64,000 nucleotides of DNA from NCBI GenBank assembly GCA_031216915.1, contig CM062294.1, forward strand, positions 393,195,217 to 393,259,216. Direction: 5' to 3'. The position numbers and the translations under genes are program-made. This DNA comes from Pictodentalium vernedei. Taxonomy: Eukaryota > Mollusca > Scaphopoda > Dentaliida > Dentaliidae. The stretch's first letter is position 1; each line of letters begins with the position of its first letter. Shown in pieces: positions 9,017-20,831 of the stretch. Below the pieces are notes generated by a model. The model was given only the letters and a program-made list of their open reading frames with translations, was not told where the DNA came from and did no database searches.

Positions 9017-10926
9017 TTTTTAGCTTAACTTGACAAAGTCAAGATAAGCTATTGCCATCACGCGTGTGGAAGTCTGTTAGTCTGTGAGTCTGTTCACATT
9101 TTCCTTTAGCACGGGTTACACCCCGTAGTTCTTGTCTGATTGTCACAAAATTTCATATGCAGTTTTGGGGTCATTTCATATGCAGTTTTGGGGTCTTGTC
9201 TAGATGAGAACGTCCCCTTTTGGTCATGATCGATCAACCGGTATGGCTGCCCGAGCCCAAAACTCGAAAACCATTAGCACAGTCTACAGGTCGTATTTAT
9301 GAAGGGATTTCATTGTAACTTGTTAGGATGCCTCTGTAAAATGCCTAGATGAGAACGTCCCCTTTTGGTCATGATCTGTCAACCGTGATGGCTGCCCAAG
9401 CCCGAAACCCAAAAACTTTTAGCACAGTCTGCAGGTTATGTTTAATATGGAGGGATTTCATTGTAACTTGGTAGGATGACTTTGTGTGATGTCTAGATGA
9501 GAATTTCCCCATTTGGGTGCGATCTGTCAACCGTGACTGCCCAAGCCCAAAACCTGAAAACCTTTAGCACAGTCTACAGGTCATATTTATGGAGGGATTT
9601 CATTGTAACTTGGTATGTTGACTTCACATAATGTCTAGATGAAAAAGTCCCCTTTTGGACGTGTTTGGGCAACTGTGATGGCTACAGGGGCCAGAAGCCC
9701 GAAAACCTTTAGCACAGTCTACAGGTCATATTTATAAAATTTATGAAGGGATTTCATTGTAACTTGGTAGGATGACTCCAAATAATGTCTAGATGAGAAC
9801 GCCCCCTTTTGATCACGATCATTCAGCCTTGATGGCTGCCCGAGCCCAGAAACCTTTAGCATAGTCTATAGGTCATATTTATGGAAGGATTTCATTGTAA
9901 CTTGTTAGGTTGACTCCATATATTTCCAAGATGATGACATCCCCTTTTGGTCGCGATTGGTCAACTGTGATGGTTACTGGTGCCCGAAGCCTGAAAACCT
10001 TGAGCGCAGTCTGTAGGTTATATTTCATTGTAACTTCTTAGGATCAATCCAGATGATGCCCAGATGAGAATGTCCCGTTTTGGTTGCGATCATTCAACCA
10101 TGATGGCTGCCCGAGCCCGAAGCCCGAAAACCTTTAGCACAATCTACAGGTCATATTTATGAAGGGATTTCATTGTAACTTGGTAGATTGACTTTATATA
10201 ATGTCTAGATGAGAACAGCCCCTTGTGGACACGATTGGGCAACTGTGACGGCTACAGGGCCCGAAGCCCGAAGCCCGAAAACCTTGAGCACAGTCTACAG
10301 GTCATTTATATGAAGGGATTTCATTGTAACTTTGTAGGATCACTCCAGATTATGCCCAGATGACATCGATGCCCAGATTGGTCATGATCATTCAACCATG
10401 ATGGCTTCCCGAGCCCAAAACCTGAAAAACTTTAGTACAGACTACAGGTCATATTTGTGAAGGGATTTCATTGTAACGTAGTAGAATGACTCAGTATAAT
10501 GTCGAGATGAGGACGCCCCCTTTTAGTTGCAATCGGTCTACCGTCATGGCTACACAGGCCTGAAGCCCAAAAACCTTTAGCACAGTCTACAGGCCATATT
10601 TATGAAGGGATTTCAATGTAACTTGATAGGATGACTTGTTTTGGAATAATTTCACTGTAACTTGGTAACTTTCGTTGACATACGATAACTGTGAGGGCCC
10701 ATACATTAACTATGAGGTCATATTAACCCACCCCTCAGCTCTTTAGTACAGTGTACACCTCATATTATTTTTATCAAAAACATAGCATACAGGGAACAGA
10801 AATGAACACATTCCCAGTTATCACAATTCTTGTCTTATTTCATAATCCTTTCATAAACATTGAACATTATCCTTTTCATCAAACACAACACACAAGTTAA
10901 GCTACAGTGTCATTGACACTTTCATT
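9017..10926 (+). mobile_element. Pearl/Helentron-like element 2
   Basis: The left module begins TTTTTAGCTTAACTTGAC and is followed by about ten tandem units of roughly 150 bp. These are marked by GTCTAGATGAGAA, GATGGCTGCCCGAGCCC and CCTTTAGCACAGTCTACAGG. The right module ends AGCTACAGTGTCATTGACACT and TTCATT, the same hairpin end as elements 1 and 4, yet the core repeat is a different sequence. No ORF is present, so it is non-autonomous. Confidence 0.78.
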
Positions 10927-11111
10927 GTTCCCAGCCAAGTACTGTTGCCATCCGCCAAAGAGGAGGCCTACATCAACACCACATCCAGCCAGGTTAATCC
11001 TCCCCACTCTTCCTCCCAATTATCTCCCAGAATTCCAACGAAAACTGTTTTATAATTTCCCTCATTGACGATCTCCCCAACTGCAAAACAATGTACTAAA
11101 AGAATTGACCC

Positions 11112-12450
11112 TTTTTAGCTCACAGAAGGGAGCTTAACTTATCACCGGCTGGTCGGCGTCTGTCGTCCGTCATCCGGCGTCGTGAACATTTTTCAAACGA
11201 CTTCTCCTCTGAAAACACTGTTCCGATTTTCACGAAACTTCATGTGGATGTTCATTACTATATGGCAATTCAGGTTTGTTTAAATGAAATGGCCACGTCC
11301 CATGGGAGCTCTGTATGGGGCATAACTCTGATAGCACCGTATGAATTATAGAACAATTATTAAAAAATCTCCTTCTCCAGAACCAATGGGCAGAATCTTT
11401 TGATACTTGGTATGCAGCATCTTGGTATGGGTCTGATTCAAGTTTGTACAAATCGGCCCCCTGGATTCATGTTTGGGCTCACTATAGAAGCCCAAATTCG
11501 AACTTAGTGCATTTCAGGAAAATTTCTTAAAAAATCTTCTCCAGATCCAGCAGGCAGAATCTTTTGATATTTGGTATGCAACATTGTAGGGTGGATCTGA
11601 TTCAAATTTGTTCAAATCGGCCCACTGGATTCATATTTGGGCTCAGTATAGAAGCCCGAATTCAAACTTAGTGCATTTCAGGCAAATTTCTTAAAAAAAA
11701 AATCTTCTCCAGATCTAGCAGGCAGAATCTTTTGATATTTGGTATGCAACATTGTAGGGTGGATCTGATTCAAATTTGTTCAAATCGGCCCCCTGGATTC
11801 ATATTTGGGCTCAGTATAGAAGCCCGAATTCGAACTTAGTGTATTTCAGGCAAATTTCTTTTAAAATCTTCTTCTCAAGATCCAGCAGGCAGAATCTTTC
11901 GATATTGGGTATGCAGCATGCTTAGTGGGGGGTGAGATTCAAGTTCGTTAAAGCCAAGTCCCTGGGTCCATATTTGGGCTCCCTATGGGAGCCCGAATTA
12001 TAACTTAGTCAATATGAGGAATTTTTCTTTAAAAATCTTCTTCAGATTCAGCAGTCAGAATGTTTTGATATTTGGCATGCAGCATCCTTAGGGAGTGAGA
12101 TTCAAGTTTGTTCAAGCCAAGTGCCTGGGTTCATATTTGGGCTCACTGTGGGAGCCCGAATGATAACTTAGTTCGAAATGAGGAATTTTCTTTAAAAATC
12201 TTCTTCTTCAGATCCAGCAGATGAATGCTTTTGATATTTGGTATGCAGCATCCTTAGGGGGGTAAGATTCAAGTCTATTCAATCCATGTCCCTAATTCCA
12301 TAAAATTTGTCTCTGATGACTTCATTCCTTTGTAGTGTTGATGAACCATGTCTAACTGAATGTGACCCCAAATACTTCTTTGAACCACTTTGTTTGAATC
12401 ACTTTGCCCAGTGAGCGATTAAGGCCCCTTGCGGCCTCTTGTTCTTCTAG
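11112..12450 (+). mobile_element. Pearl/Helentron-like element 3 (mollusc-type ends)
   Basis: The left end TTTTTAGCTCACAGAAGG plus a GTCTGTCGTCCGTC-type segment is followed by about six tandem units of ~168 bp (CAGCAGGCAGAATCTTTTGA, TTGGTATGCA, GAAGCCCGAATT). The right end is GTGAGCGATTAAGGCCCC, then a short GGCCT stem and CTTGTTCTTCTAG. End sequences of this sort are, from memory, common in bivalve genomes. No ORF is present. Confidence 0.72.
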
Positions 12451-14274
12451 AAATTTCTTTACTTTTGTGGGAACATATACACCAGAAAGTGTTTTTCCAA
12501 CTTGTAACACATCTACTTGCAGACGCGAATTTTTAAGTATCAGACGCTGAAGTTCTTTATTTTTGTGAAATGAAAAAACTGAGGGAATGCTGATGTAAAC
12601 TGAGGGAATTGCTGTGTATTATTTTTGCAAAATTGTTACTTCTCTCAATCCATCTGAAGCTTGGTGTATTCAATAATTTTATCTTCAAAATGTTTCCTGT
12701 GTACTAAATAAAACCAAAAGGTGTTAAAAGGAATGAACAGAGGCTTTCAGGTGACTTACAATCAATAAGCAGAAGATTTAATTTCTCGGACATTGTTTCA
12801 AAGTTAACCTCTGATTAAGTTTTCTTTTTAAAATATAATGCATAAGGAACCCCGGATAAACTTAACATGGATAAGCGATAGCTCTTTTGTGGAATTCAGG
12901 CGATCCCGCTTAATAACGCAGGAAGCTGTACATCAGAATGTACATATTTCTTCATTATCACTGGTTTCTTCTAAATTCCACACTTGCACGGAGTTTATTC
13001 TAGTATAGAAAAACAATATTTTTTTGAGGGACAAGTCAGCAGTCTTGTAGAATGAGTATGATTTTAGAGTCTCTGGTCATACGGGGAAAGTACATGTAGG
13101 TTTTGGAAAAATATTCCAGCTCAGACACAATGCCATGTATTTTGGGATTCAGGGTAGAGGGGACAAAATAAATGTCCTGTTAGCCTACCTAACGGATAGC
13201 CTGCATCCACTTGCATAAAAATATTCCAGCTCAGACACAATACCATGTATTTTGGGATCAGGGTAGAGGGGACAAAATAAATGTCCTGTTAGCCTACCTA
13301 ATGGATAGCCTACATCAACTTGCGTAATATACAAATTGAGGAGATGAAAAAATTTTTTCTTTTTTAAATTTCACCCAAACTTTATCATGTGGCCTCATTG
13401 GAATGAGCTTGACAAGGAGTCACATGATATGGTTTTGTTGAACTTGTTTAAAAAATTGGAAAAAATGCTATGTGAAATAATAAATTTTGAGGTCATGTGC
13501 ATTGCGAAAAGGGTTAAAAGAATATCTTGAAGTTTGTTGCCCAGAAACCCCCATTTCCTTGCACCTAAGATATACACAGAACGTCAAGATGTGTGAATGT
13601 ATTCATGAGCACGGCATGAGTGCCAGTGTGGAAGGAAAGAACGAGAGGCACAGCCTCGAGTTGTATCCTTCTGTGATGTCATGAGTGCTGTATTGATGAA
13701 TGCATTCACACATCATGGCATTCTTTGTTTATTACATGCTTCTGTGACATAGAATCCATTAATTTAAAAATTCAGTCTTTTTTGTAGAATTTGACAGTTC
13801 TGATGTCTGCTGAAATAAAAACAAAAACAAATTTTGGCAAACACGTATGACAGATTGATACATAAACAGAGAAATGGAAATGGAAATTATGTTCAAATAG
13901 GTTATTTATTTGTATTTTTAAGAAATTAGCTGCCGTTATCTGAGAGATATTCACTTCAAAGTCAGAACATGAGTATTATAAAATCAGTCTCCATTTGTTG
14001 TCAAATTATTGAGTAAGTTTAATTTCGTTAATTTTGGTGGATTTGTACAAAAATATTTTTCAGTTGACATTCTAATTATAGGCTGTCACGACAGCTTCTG
14101 AACTGATCTAGATCAGAATGCAATATTTTGAGTGTCTGATTACAAAAATGGGTCCATGACGTCGGGTACAAAAATAGTCTGTAAACTGAAATCAGTATGG
14201 AACACATGTTCCCTACAGATTTGTAAATATGGAACTGGATGAAAAGTATTAGGCTTGTAATAAAATCAGTTATG
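12451..14274. other. AT-rich intron sequence
   Basis: No exon is visible. The only structure noted is the tandem duplication at 13109-13326 and a short GGAATGAGCTTGAC-type inverted segment near 13385-13430 related to the hairpins at 31648 and 53421. Confidence 0.45.
13109..13326 (+). repeat. Two-copy tandem duplication, ~109-bp unit
   Basis: The segment AAAATATTCCAGCTCAGACA through GATAGCCTGCATCCACTTGC is followed directly by a second copy with a handful of differences (for example GCCATG/ACCATG and a one-base deletion). It is a recent local duplication with no coding content. Confidence 0.85.
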
Positions 14275-14410
14275 TTTTTTTTAGCTCAACTTGACATAGT
14301 CAAGCTGAGCTATTCCCATCACTTCTCGTCTGTCGGCGTATGTACGTATGTATGTACGTTAGTACGTACGTGCGTCCACAATTTCCTTTGGCTCACCTCA
14401 CAGGTCGCAT

Positions 14411-14775
14411 GGGGGCGCGGTGGCTCAGTAGGTAGAGGTGCAGGCTGCAAGCCGAGAGGTCCTCGGTTCGAATCCCACCTGCGGCAACCTCGTTGTGTCC
14501 TTGGGCAAGACACTTCACCCCCATTGCCCATGCGGGGCACGATGACGCCATGAACTAAGGCGTACTGCACGTCGATGGTACGCATGTCTTCAACCAATCT
14601 AACCTTGCCTGTGCTACAGTGCGGAGTTACGATGTTGGGGAGCTGGCAGCTGCTCGTCGTTGCTCTGTGGTTCTCTCCAGGTACTCCGGCTTCCTCCACC
14701 CATAAAACTGTCACGGTCATGATTAGCCATTGTGCATAAATATGTGACCTTAAACATCAATAAATAAATAAATAA
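14411..14775 (+). mobile_element. tRNA-derived SINE copy 1, with 12-bp target duplication
   Basis: The head carries an A-box-like TGGCTCAGTAGGTAGAGG (14421-14438) and a B-box GGTTCGAATCC (14465-14475), so RNA polymerase III promotion is expected. A conserved central part contains GTCCTTGGGCAAGACACTTC and the tail contains TACTCCGGCTTCCTCCACCC, then AATAAAT repeats. Direct repeats CACAGGTCGCAT at 14399-14410 and 14776-14787 flank it exactly, which fixes its limits. It inserted into pearl-like element 4. Confidence 0.92.
14421..14475 (+). promoter_or_regulatory. Internal RNA polymerase III promoter (A and B boxes) of SINE copy 1
   Basis: The A box lies near 14421-14438 and the B box GGTTCGAATCC at 14465-14475, a tRNA-like spacing of about 30 nt. 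Read from sequence; activity is inferred. Confidence 0.75.
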
Positions 14776-16623
14776 CACAGGTCGCATTTATGATCAGATC
14801 GCTTTGAAACTTTGTATGCTTGTTTGGAGTGACCTCTAGATGGGAACTATCGATTTTTTCAATTTCCGTCGAAAAATGTTGCCTGTGGCCAACGTTCTTA
14901 GAACTTAGTTTAGTCAGACCTCAGTATTTCCCTTTGGCACACCTCACAGGTCGCATTTATGATCGGATTGCTGTGAAACCTGGCATGCTTCTTTGGGGTG
15001 ACCTCCAGATGGGAGCTATCGATTTTCTTCCATTTCTGCCAACGTTCTTAGAACTTAGTTTAGTCAGACCTCAATATTTCCCTTTGGCACACCCTACGGG
15101 GCACATTTATAATCAGATTGCTTTGAAACCTGTCATGCTTGTTTGGGGTGACCTCTAGATGAGAGCTATCGATTTTCTTCCATTTCCGTCCATCAAAAAA
15201 TGTTGCCGCTGGCAACGATCTTTGAACTTAGTTCAGACAGATATCAATATATTTGTTTGGCATGCCCTACACGGCACATTTATGATCAGATCTTTGTATG
15301 CTTGTTTGGGGTTACCTCTAGATGGGAGCTTTCGATTTTCTTCGATTTCCGTCAAAAAATGTTGCCACTGGCAATAACCTTCGATGAACTTAGTAAAAAC
15401 TTAGTGCAGTTAAGCATCAATATTTCCCTTTGACACACCCTGCTGGGCACATTTTTCATTGGATCGCTTGCAAACTTGGTGTGCTTGTGTGGGGTGACAT
15501 CTATATGGGAGCTGTCGATTTTCTTCCATTTCTGTCAAAAAATGTTGCCGCTGACCTTTGAACTTGGTTTAGTCAGACCTCAATATTTCCCTTTGGCACA
15601 CTCTTCAGGGCACATTTATGATCAGATCACTTTGAAACTTGGTATGTGTGTTCGGGGTGACCTCTAGATGTGAGCTATTGCTTTTTTTCATTTCCATAAA
15701 AATTATTGTTGTTATCACTAGCCTCTGAACTTACTGTATTTGTGTATCAACTTATCACTTTTGCACTCTCTGCAGGGTATATTTATGAATTTCCATAAAA
15801 AAAACCCCTAAAAAACCCATTGCCACAAGCAATGACCTTCTACTTAGTGCGTTTATGCTTTAACATCTTCCTTTGGCATGCCTCAGAGGGCACATTCATT
15901 ATCAGGTTGTTTTGAAACATTGTATGCTTATGCAGGGTGACAAAGATAGGAGCTATTGATTTTCTTTTCATTTCAATCAAAAATGTTGCTGTTAGCAACA
16001 ATCTTTGAATTTATTGCATTTGTGCATCAACATTCTTTGACGTGGCCTACAGGCCACATTTATCATAGGATTGTTTTTGAACTGGGTGTGCCCATTTGGC
16101 AAGCCCTTTAGATAAGAGCTATTGATTAGCATTCATTTCTGTGAAAAAAGTTGCCGTTTACAATAACCTCTGAACATACTGCATTTGTGTATCAACATTC
16201 TTCCTTTAGCCAGTCTTACAGTTTACATTTAAAAATGCATGGATTACTCTTGACATTGTACACACACAATGCTGTTATGTTGAAATTTCATCAAATAACA
16301 TTGGTACCAATGATCTTCAATTTTGCCATTTCATGTATAACTTACCAAGTTCAAGTTTGTCTTGTTGAGCTACAGTGTCATTGACACTTTCATCTAGAGA
16401 AGTAATGCAACAGAAATTAGTCTCTGCATACATAAAATACTACACAGCAAGTATTGTGTGAATGTGTTGTGAGCAGGTTTATCAGAAGTGTGCTATTTTT
16501 ACTTGACAGCTCCAACTAGATGCATTGGCTTGAAAAAATATGCTTACATTATAGGCATTGCTGATAAGCAGTCTACAAAATATTGACCGTGATCATAAAA
16601 TATTGACTCCCTCATCTATTGAA

Positions 16624-16907
16624 GGGGGAACATGGTGCCTCAGTGGTTATGGCATTGAACTTCAAACCAAGAGGTCCACGGTTTGCCCCCTACCTGGGGA
16701 TAACTTCATTTTGTTCTTGGGCAAGGCACTTAATCCCGATTACCCATGTGGAGGCATAGTGGCATTGTGTACTAAGGCATACTGCCTGTCATTGCTGCAC
16801 CTGTTTCTTGGTGGTTCTCTCTGGGTACTCCAGCTTCCTCCACCCATAGAACTGTCTGACACAAGGTGACCCTGGCAGTCAAAAGTGTTGTTAACTCCAA
16901 TAATTAA
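16624..16907 (+). mobile_element. tRNA-derived SINE copy 2, with 10-bp target duplication
   Basis: The layout is as in copy 1: GTGCCTCAGTGGTTATGG head, TTCTTGGGCAAGGCACTTAA, GGGTACTCCAGCTTCCTCCACC, then an AT-rich tail. The B box is degraded (CGGTTTGCCCC). It is flanked by ATCTATTGAA at 16614-16623 and 16908-16917. It is older than copy 1 judging by divergence. Confidence 0.88.
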
Positions 16908-17178
16908 ATCTATTGAAAGGATCAGCTGTGGAGTATGATCAGTGAGCAAATTGCATTGGGTCAACAGACCTGAATCCACCCTAGCAGCAGAAACCTTACA
17001 GTGATACAGTTCCTTCAAGAACGTAGTGTTGAAAAAGTAAGGTTATGGTCGTGGGTGTGTCCAGAATGCATATGTAGTTTGGAAATCGTTCAGCTATAAT
17101 AATATTAGAGTAGAAAAACTTAAGACTTAATATCTGAACTTGTTTAGACTTAATATCTGAACTTGTTTTTTATTTCAG

Positions 17179-17224
17179 TTTGGAAAATGTCAAAAGAAAA
17201 ATAGTGGAGGAGCTGAACCTTCAG
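17179..17224 (+). CDS. RWDD4: Internal exon of RWDD4-like gene (RWD domain end)
   Basis: The exon is 46 nt between TTTCAG (17173-17178) and GTTAGT. One base completes the split codon from the 8066-8175 exon and the rest reads LENVKRKIVEELNLQ, ending in phase 0. In RWDD4 the equivalent segment after the NAFFNN motif is a helix followed by the conserved AxANLG motif, so the fit is good in length, phase and position. The next exon was not found in the window and may lie beyond the DIRS stack. Confidence 0.75.
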
Positions 17225-17829
17225 GTTAGTTTGCCTAATCTTGAAACATGGATCTGTACAAAGATTACAAATGACATGGTGTCAGGATGGGTTGCACTGG
17301 ATAGCAAAAATAGGATTTAGACTCAATATGCTGAGTTTATTAATCCTGCCGTTTAACTGGTAGAGTGCTGGAAGCCCATATTTGGTCTTTATTATGAAGT
17401 GCAGGTGCCCTAACTTAAAGGCTTCATATTCTGTGGCTTTGCTTCATATTATCTTTGCAGTGAAATTATTAAGTCTATGTGGAGTTTTCTTGTCACAATT
17501 TATGGGAGAGGTACCGTACCATATAATGTAACAAGTCAAAAACAAATGAGCAAATTTTAACGAGCAAAAATAATTCAGCACTAAACTATATGTATGCAAA
17601 GACATTATTTGGTTGTCGACCCTTTGAAAAAATATGTCTTTGCTCAGTCATGACAAGAACTTGCCTGACTGTTTTTATGTATTTTATGGGGGTGGGGGTG
17701 GGGGGGGGGGTGGTGAGGGAGAGTGCAACAACTCAAAATTCCAAACTTGAAAATACTTGTAACAGGCTTATGTCTTTTCAAATTTGACCAAATATATCTT
17801 GCTTAACAGAGCTAGCATTAACAAAAATA
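17225..17829. other. Downstream intron start, nothing recognised
   Basis: This is noncoding sequence with a G homopolymer near 17692-17710. No exon seen. Confidence 0.45.
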
Positions 17830-18950
17830 AATGAAACTGTCAAATACACTGTAGCTCAACTTGTGTAAGACATGTACATGTATAGTATGTGACACAGCAA
17901 TGAAACACATCTAGGTAATGACCTGATAACAAAGGTACATTTAAAGTATTGTAAAGGTCTGTACCTAAATACTGACCATAGCCTGTAACAAATGTACAGA
18001 TGAAGTATTGTAAAGGTGGGGGATAGTTGGATGCTAAACTAGAAAAAAATCTCCATGGGGTTAATGTTACAATGGGGATCCTTGTATGGTGCATCATAAG
18101 CCAAATGTTAGCAATTGTTTTGGCCTGCTTGATTCAAACCCTTCTATGGTTGATTCCTACTAATTAATCAATATTTGTCCAGTCATTCTTGAAATATAGG
18201 TATTTGAATTTTTTATCTTAAGCTCATAGGGTTCCCACGGTCAAGGAGGTTTTATTTTTCTCATAGGAAATAGAAAACTGGGTTGTACCAATAATGTTTA
18301 CCCTCCCCAAACAACACCAAATATTAACACAGCCGAGCCCAAAAGCACTCGTTACCATCCCATGATGATAACAAACATAGTCCTAGAACTTCTGTACAAA
18401 AAACTGATTGTACCTAATTTTGGTACAAAATGGCCATGGCAGCCATCTTTAATTTTGGACCGCACCCAAAAACACTCGTTCTCGTCAAAAGGTGATAACA
18501 AAGGTACCTAAGAAGTTTCGTGAAGATCGGTTCATAAGTACAGCCCCTAGCCCGAGCCGTATTGACATGTGCACTTACTGTGTATAAGTAGCACTGAATA
18601 AATCAAGGTTCATCTCAATTTGCATAATTTCAGCACGAGAAAAAAACACGTATTTTATGTGATGTATTCCATGTTACTAAACATTCATACAAAAATTTAT
18701 TCAAATCAGAACTTTCATACAGAAGTTCTGTACAAAAAACTGATTGCACTAATTTTGGACCGCACCCAAAAACACTCATTCTCGTTCTCGACCCGCGGTG
18801 ATAACAAAGGTACCCAAGAAGTTTCGTAAAGATCGGTTCAAAAATACGGCTTCTAGCCCAAGCTGCATTGAATTGTTGACACCGGACAGATGGACGACGG
18901 GCCATGGCATAACCTCAAATTTGACTATGTCAAAGTTAAGCTAAAAATAA
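17830..18950 (-). mobile_element. Pearl/Helentron-like element 5, reverse orientation
   Basis: On the minus strand the left end is TTTTTAGCTTAACTTTGAC (ending at about 18950). Two related core units are at roughly 18716-18880 and 18385-18560, sharing GATCTTTACGAAACTTCTT. The right end has GTTGAGCTACAGTGT and a degraded hairpin at 17830-17865. It has the same modular ends as elements 1, 2 and 4 with yet another core sequence. Confidence 0.68.
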
Positions 18951-20177
18951 ATAAAAAGCCTCTTGCCCTCATCATGAAATTGATAGAAAATTGCATGAGA
19001 AACAAGAAATATTTTTAATAGGCCTAACTTGATTTTATTTGATTTGTAACTTCATAGTCTTGTGAAATGCTCACTTTCGAAGAGCCATATGAGTGTACAA
19101 CAGGCGAAAAGACTTAGGAATATAAGAATTAACTTATGATTTTAAATTCATAGAATTGAGAAGAAAACCTCCAAAATAACAAAAGCCTCCCTCCCTCGTC
19201 TGTTTTTCAGAGCAAAAATGCCTGAGAACGTGCCTTTTTTTCTCCTTTTGCTTGTTATCATAGGCAATACTTTCCAGAAAGTTATGATGTCATTCAACTT
19301 TCCCAAGGATATCCAGAATATTACTCATAACATATGTATATACTGGTAGTCTTGTTTGTTTCCTGACTTGATATTTTCAGGCATGCACCTTGACAAAATC
19401 TTGAGATGGGGGTATCGAACTTGCATTGTAATATGCAAATCAGTGTTACAATATTGAGTTGCACCTGACAAGTCATGAATTGCATTTTGCCCTGCAAACT
19501 GAACTAAACATACCATGTTAGAGTTCTATTGGATATGATAAGTGTCAGCACTGTGACCATTCATGGACCTGCAGGTTATGCCTTTACCGAACATACCGAG
19601 AAAATGACACCTGCAAACAATTATTTTACAGATATGCAAGATACAGGGCCAGAAGTTGAGGGCAGTGTGTACCCTTTTTTGCCAGAAGTTCACTTGTGGA
19701 GAAGATTTTACATTCTGAGAACTGTAACTGTGAGGCTCTCGTGTATTCGTTCCTAATGTATTTTGCATTTGCCAGTGCCAGTGGGAGGAGTGTATCAGGT
19801 TTAATGACGGAGTTTGGTTGATGTTCACCAAATTAAGAAACTAGACAATCGGCGAGGTGATTTATAAAGCTTCATATCATCCCTTGAAATGGAACAAGAT
19901 GCCATCTGCAATGCTTTAGCATTGCAGACGGCACCTTGTTCCTCTTCAGGGATGATACATATACCAGCCTGGAAATAAGCAATCTGCCATTTGCAGAATG
20001 AGGTTCCCAGAAGGTGAATATGCTAATGTTATCCTATACAGAGGGCCAGTTTATCCCATGGGTACTTCTTTCTGTTTAGGTCTGAGACCTTGATATATAT
20101 TGAGGTTCACAAAGGGTAAATTTAGTCGCCAAATTAACCCACTGGGGACTTCATTCTGTTGTCGATAGTATGCTTAT
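18951..20177. other. Noncoding stretch, one palindrome
   Basis: No exon or transposon gene is recognised. It contains the inverted repeat at 19876-19956. Confidence 0.45.
19876..19956. repeat. Near-perfect palindrome, ~39-bp arms
   Basis: ATCATCCCTTGAAATGGAAC to CAATGCT is followed after about two bases by its reverse complement AGCATTGCAG to AGGGATGAT, with about five mismatches. It could fold as a hairpin or be a very short foldback MITE. No protein is involved. Confidence 0.85.
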
Positions 20178-20440
20178 TTCTTATCAACCTGCCTCAATTG
20201 TTTACTACAGGCTTGCACTACAGTGGAAGAACCTAACTCGGATAAAATACTCTCTATTTTAATCTTTCTCAAGATTTGGGAAAGAAAAGTGGTGTAAAAA
20301 CACCACGAAAAAATAAGCCAAAACTGGGTCGAGCGCCACGGGCGCACACCCAGTATGAGACGCTCTTCCATAGTACAAATCCACGACTACCGTAAAACAG
20401 TGCGCAATGCGTAAATTTGTCATTCTTTTGATTATCCGCA
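20178..20440 (+). repeat. Left ITR, DIRS family 2 copy G
   Basis: It starts TTCTTATCAACCTGCC and is the inverse of the right ITR at 7200-7440. The first ~35 bases are complementary to the first half of the ICR at 28043-28080. GC is average and there is no ORF. Confidence 0.8.
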
Positions 20441-20831
20441 CACGTGGTGGATGTGTGCCATCTTTGCTCAGTAACAGTGATATTTTAACTCGTCGATAAT
20501 GGTTTTCCTGTGACTGGAATTATGGATCTGAAGATCATATAATAACAGGACTGTGTTTTATATATTCTCGTTTATATTTTCAACTACATTCTCATTGTAT
20601 ATTATTTACTATTCCGTTTTCACGAATGTTTTGTTTTCGACATCACGCGATTCGACAATGAATTTTTCAGTTGATGAATTAATTGTTTTTGGAGTTAGGT
20701 GTCAATCTGGGACTGTCTGGACAGGATTTCTTCACTCTGTTGAGGGCTGAATTTCTATTTTTTCGGTCCCTGTCGACCGTCTGGGTTCTGTCATGTACAC
20801 ACCGTTTTTTTTCTGCTACCCTCTCTCGTAG
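20441..20831 (+). other. 5' leader of DIRS family 2 copy G
   Basis: This is noncoding, T-rich sequence between the left ITR and the first ORF1-like segment. Confidence 0.5.

Larger units (their letters stand above)
14275..16395 (+). mobile_element. Pearl/Helentron-like element 4, interrupted by a SINE
   Basis: The left module starts TTAGCTCAACTTGACATAG, then a stretch of short TACGT-type repeats. Nine or so core units of ~165 bp follow, the same core as element 1, drifting progressively toward the 3' side. The right module ends AGCTACAGTGTCATTGACACT and TTTCATCTAG. A SINE (14411-14775) interrupts the 5' part, flanked by a 12-bp duplication. The element carries no transposase or Rep/Helicase ORF. 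Confidence 0.8.
8176..17178 (+). other. 9.0-kb intron of RWDD4-like gene, filled with repeats
   Basis: The intron runs from GTAAGT at 8176 to TTTCAG at 17178. It contains a truncated SINE, three pearl/Helentron-like elements, two full SINEs with target duplications and a 110-bp tandem duplication. No other exon was recognised in it. Confidence 0.7.

Noticed and set aside
9017-12450. Regular repeats as a CRISPR array
   Set aside because: Units are ~150-170 bp, contiguous without spacers, and the DNA is eukaryotic.
14411-14490. Possible tRNA gene from A/B-box sequence
   Set aside because: The cloverleaf is not completed, and the segment continues into a SINE body with target duplications; it is a tRNA-derived SINE head.
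17225-20177. Further RWDD4 exon downstream of 17224
   Set aside because: No AG-bounded segment encoding the expected ANLG…TYTLFE motif was found.
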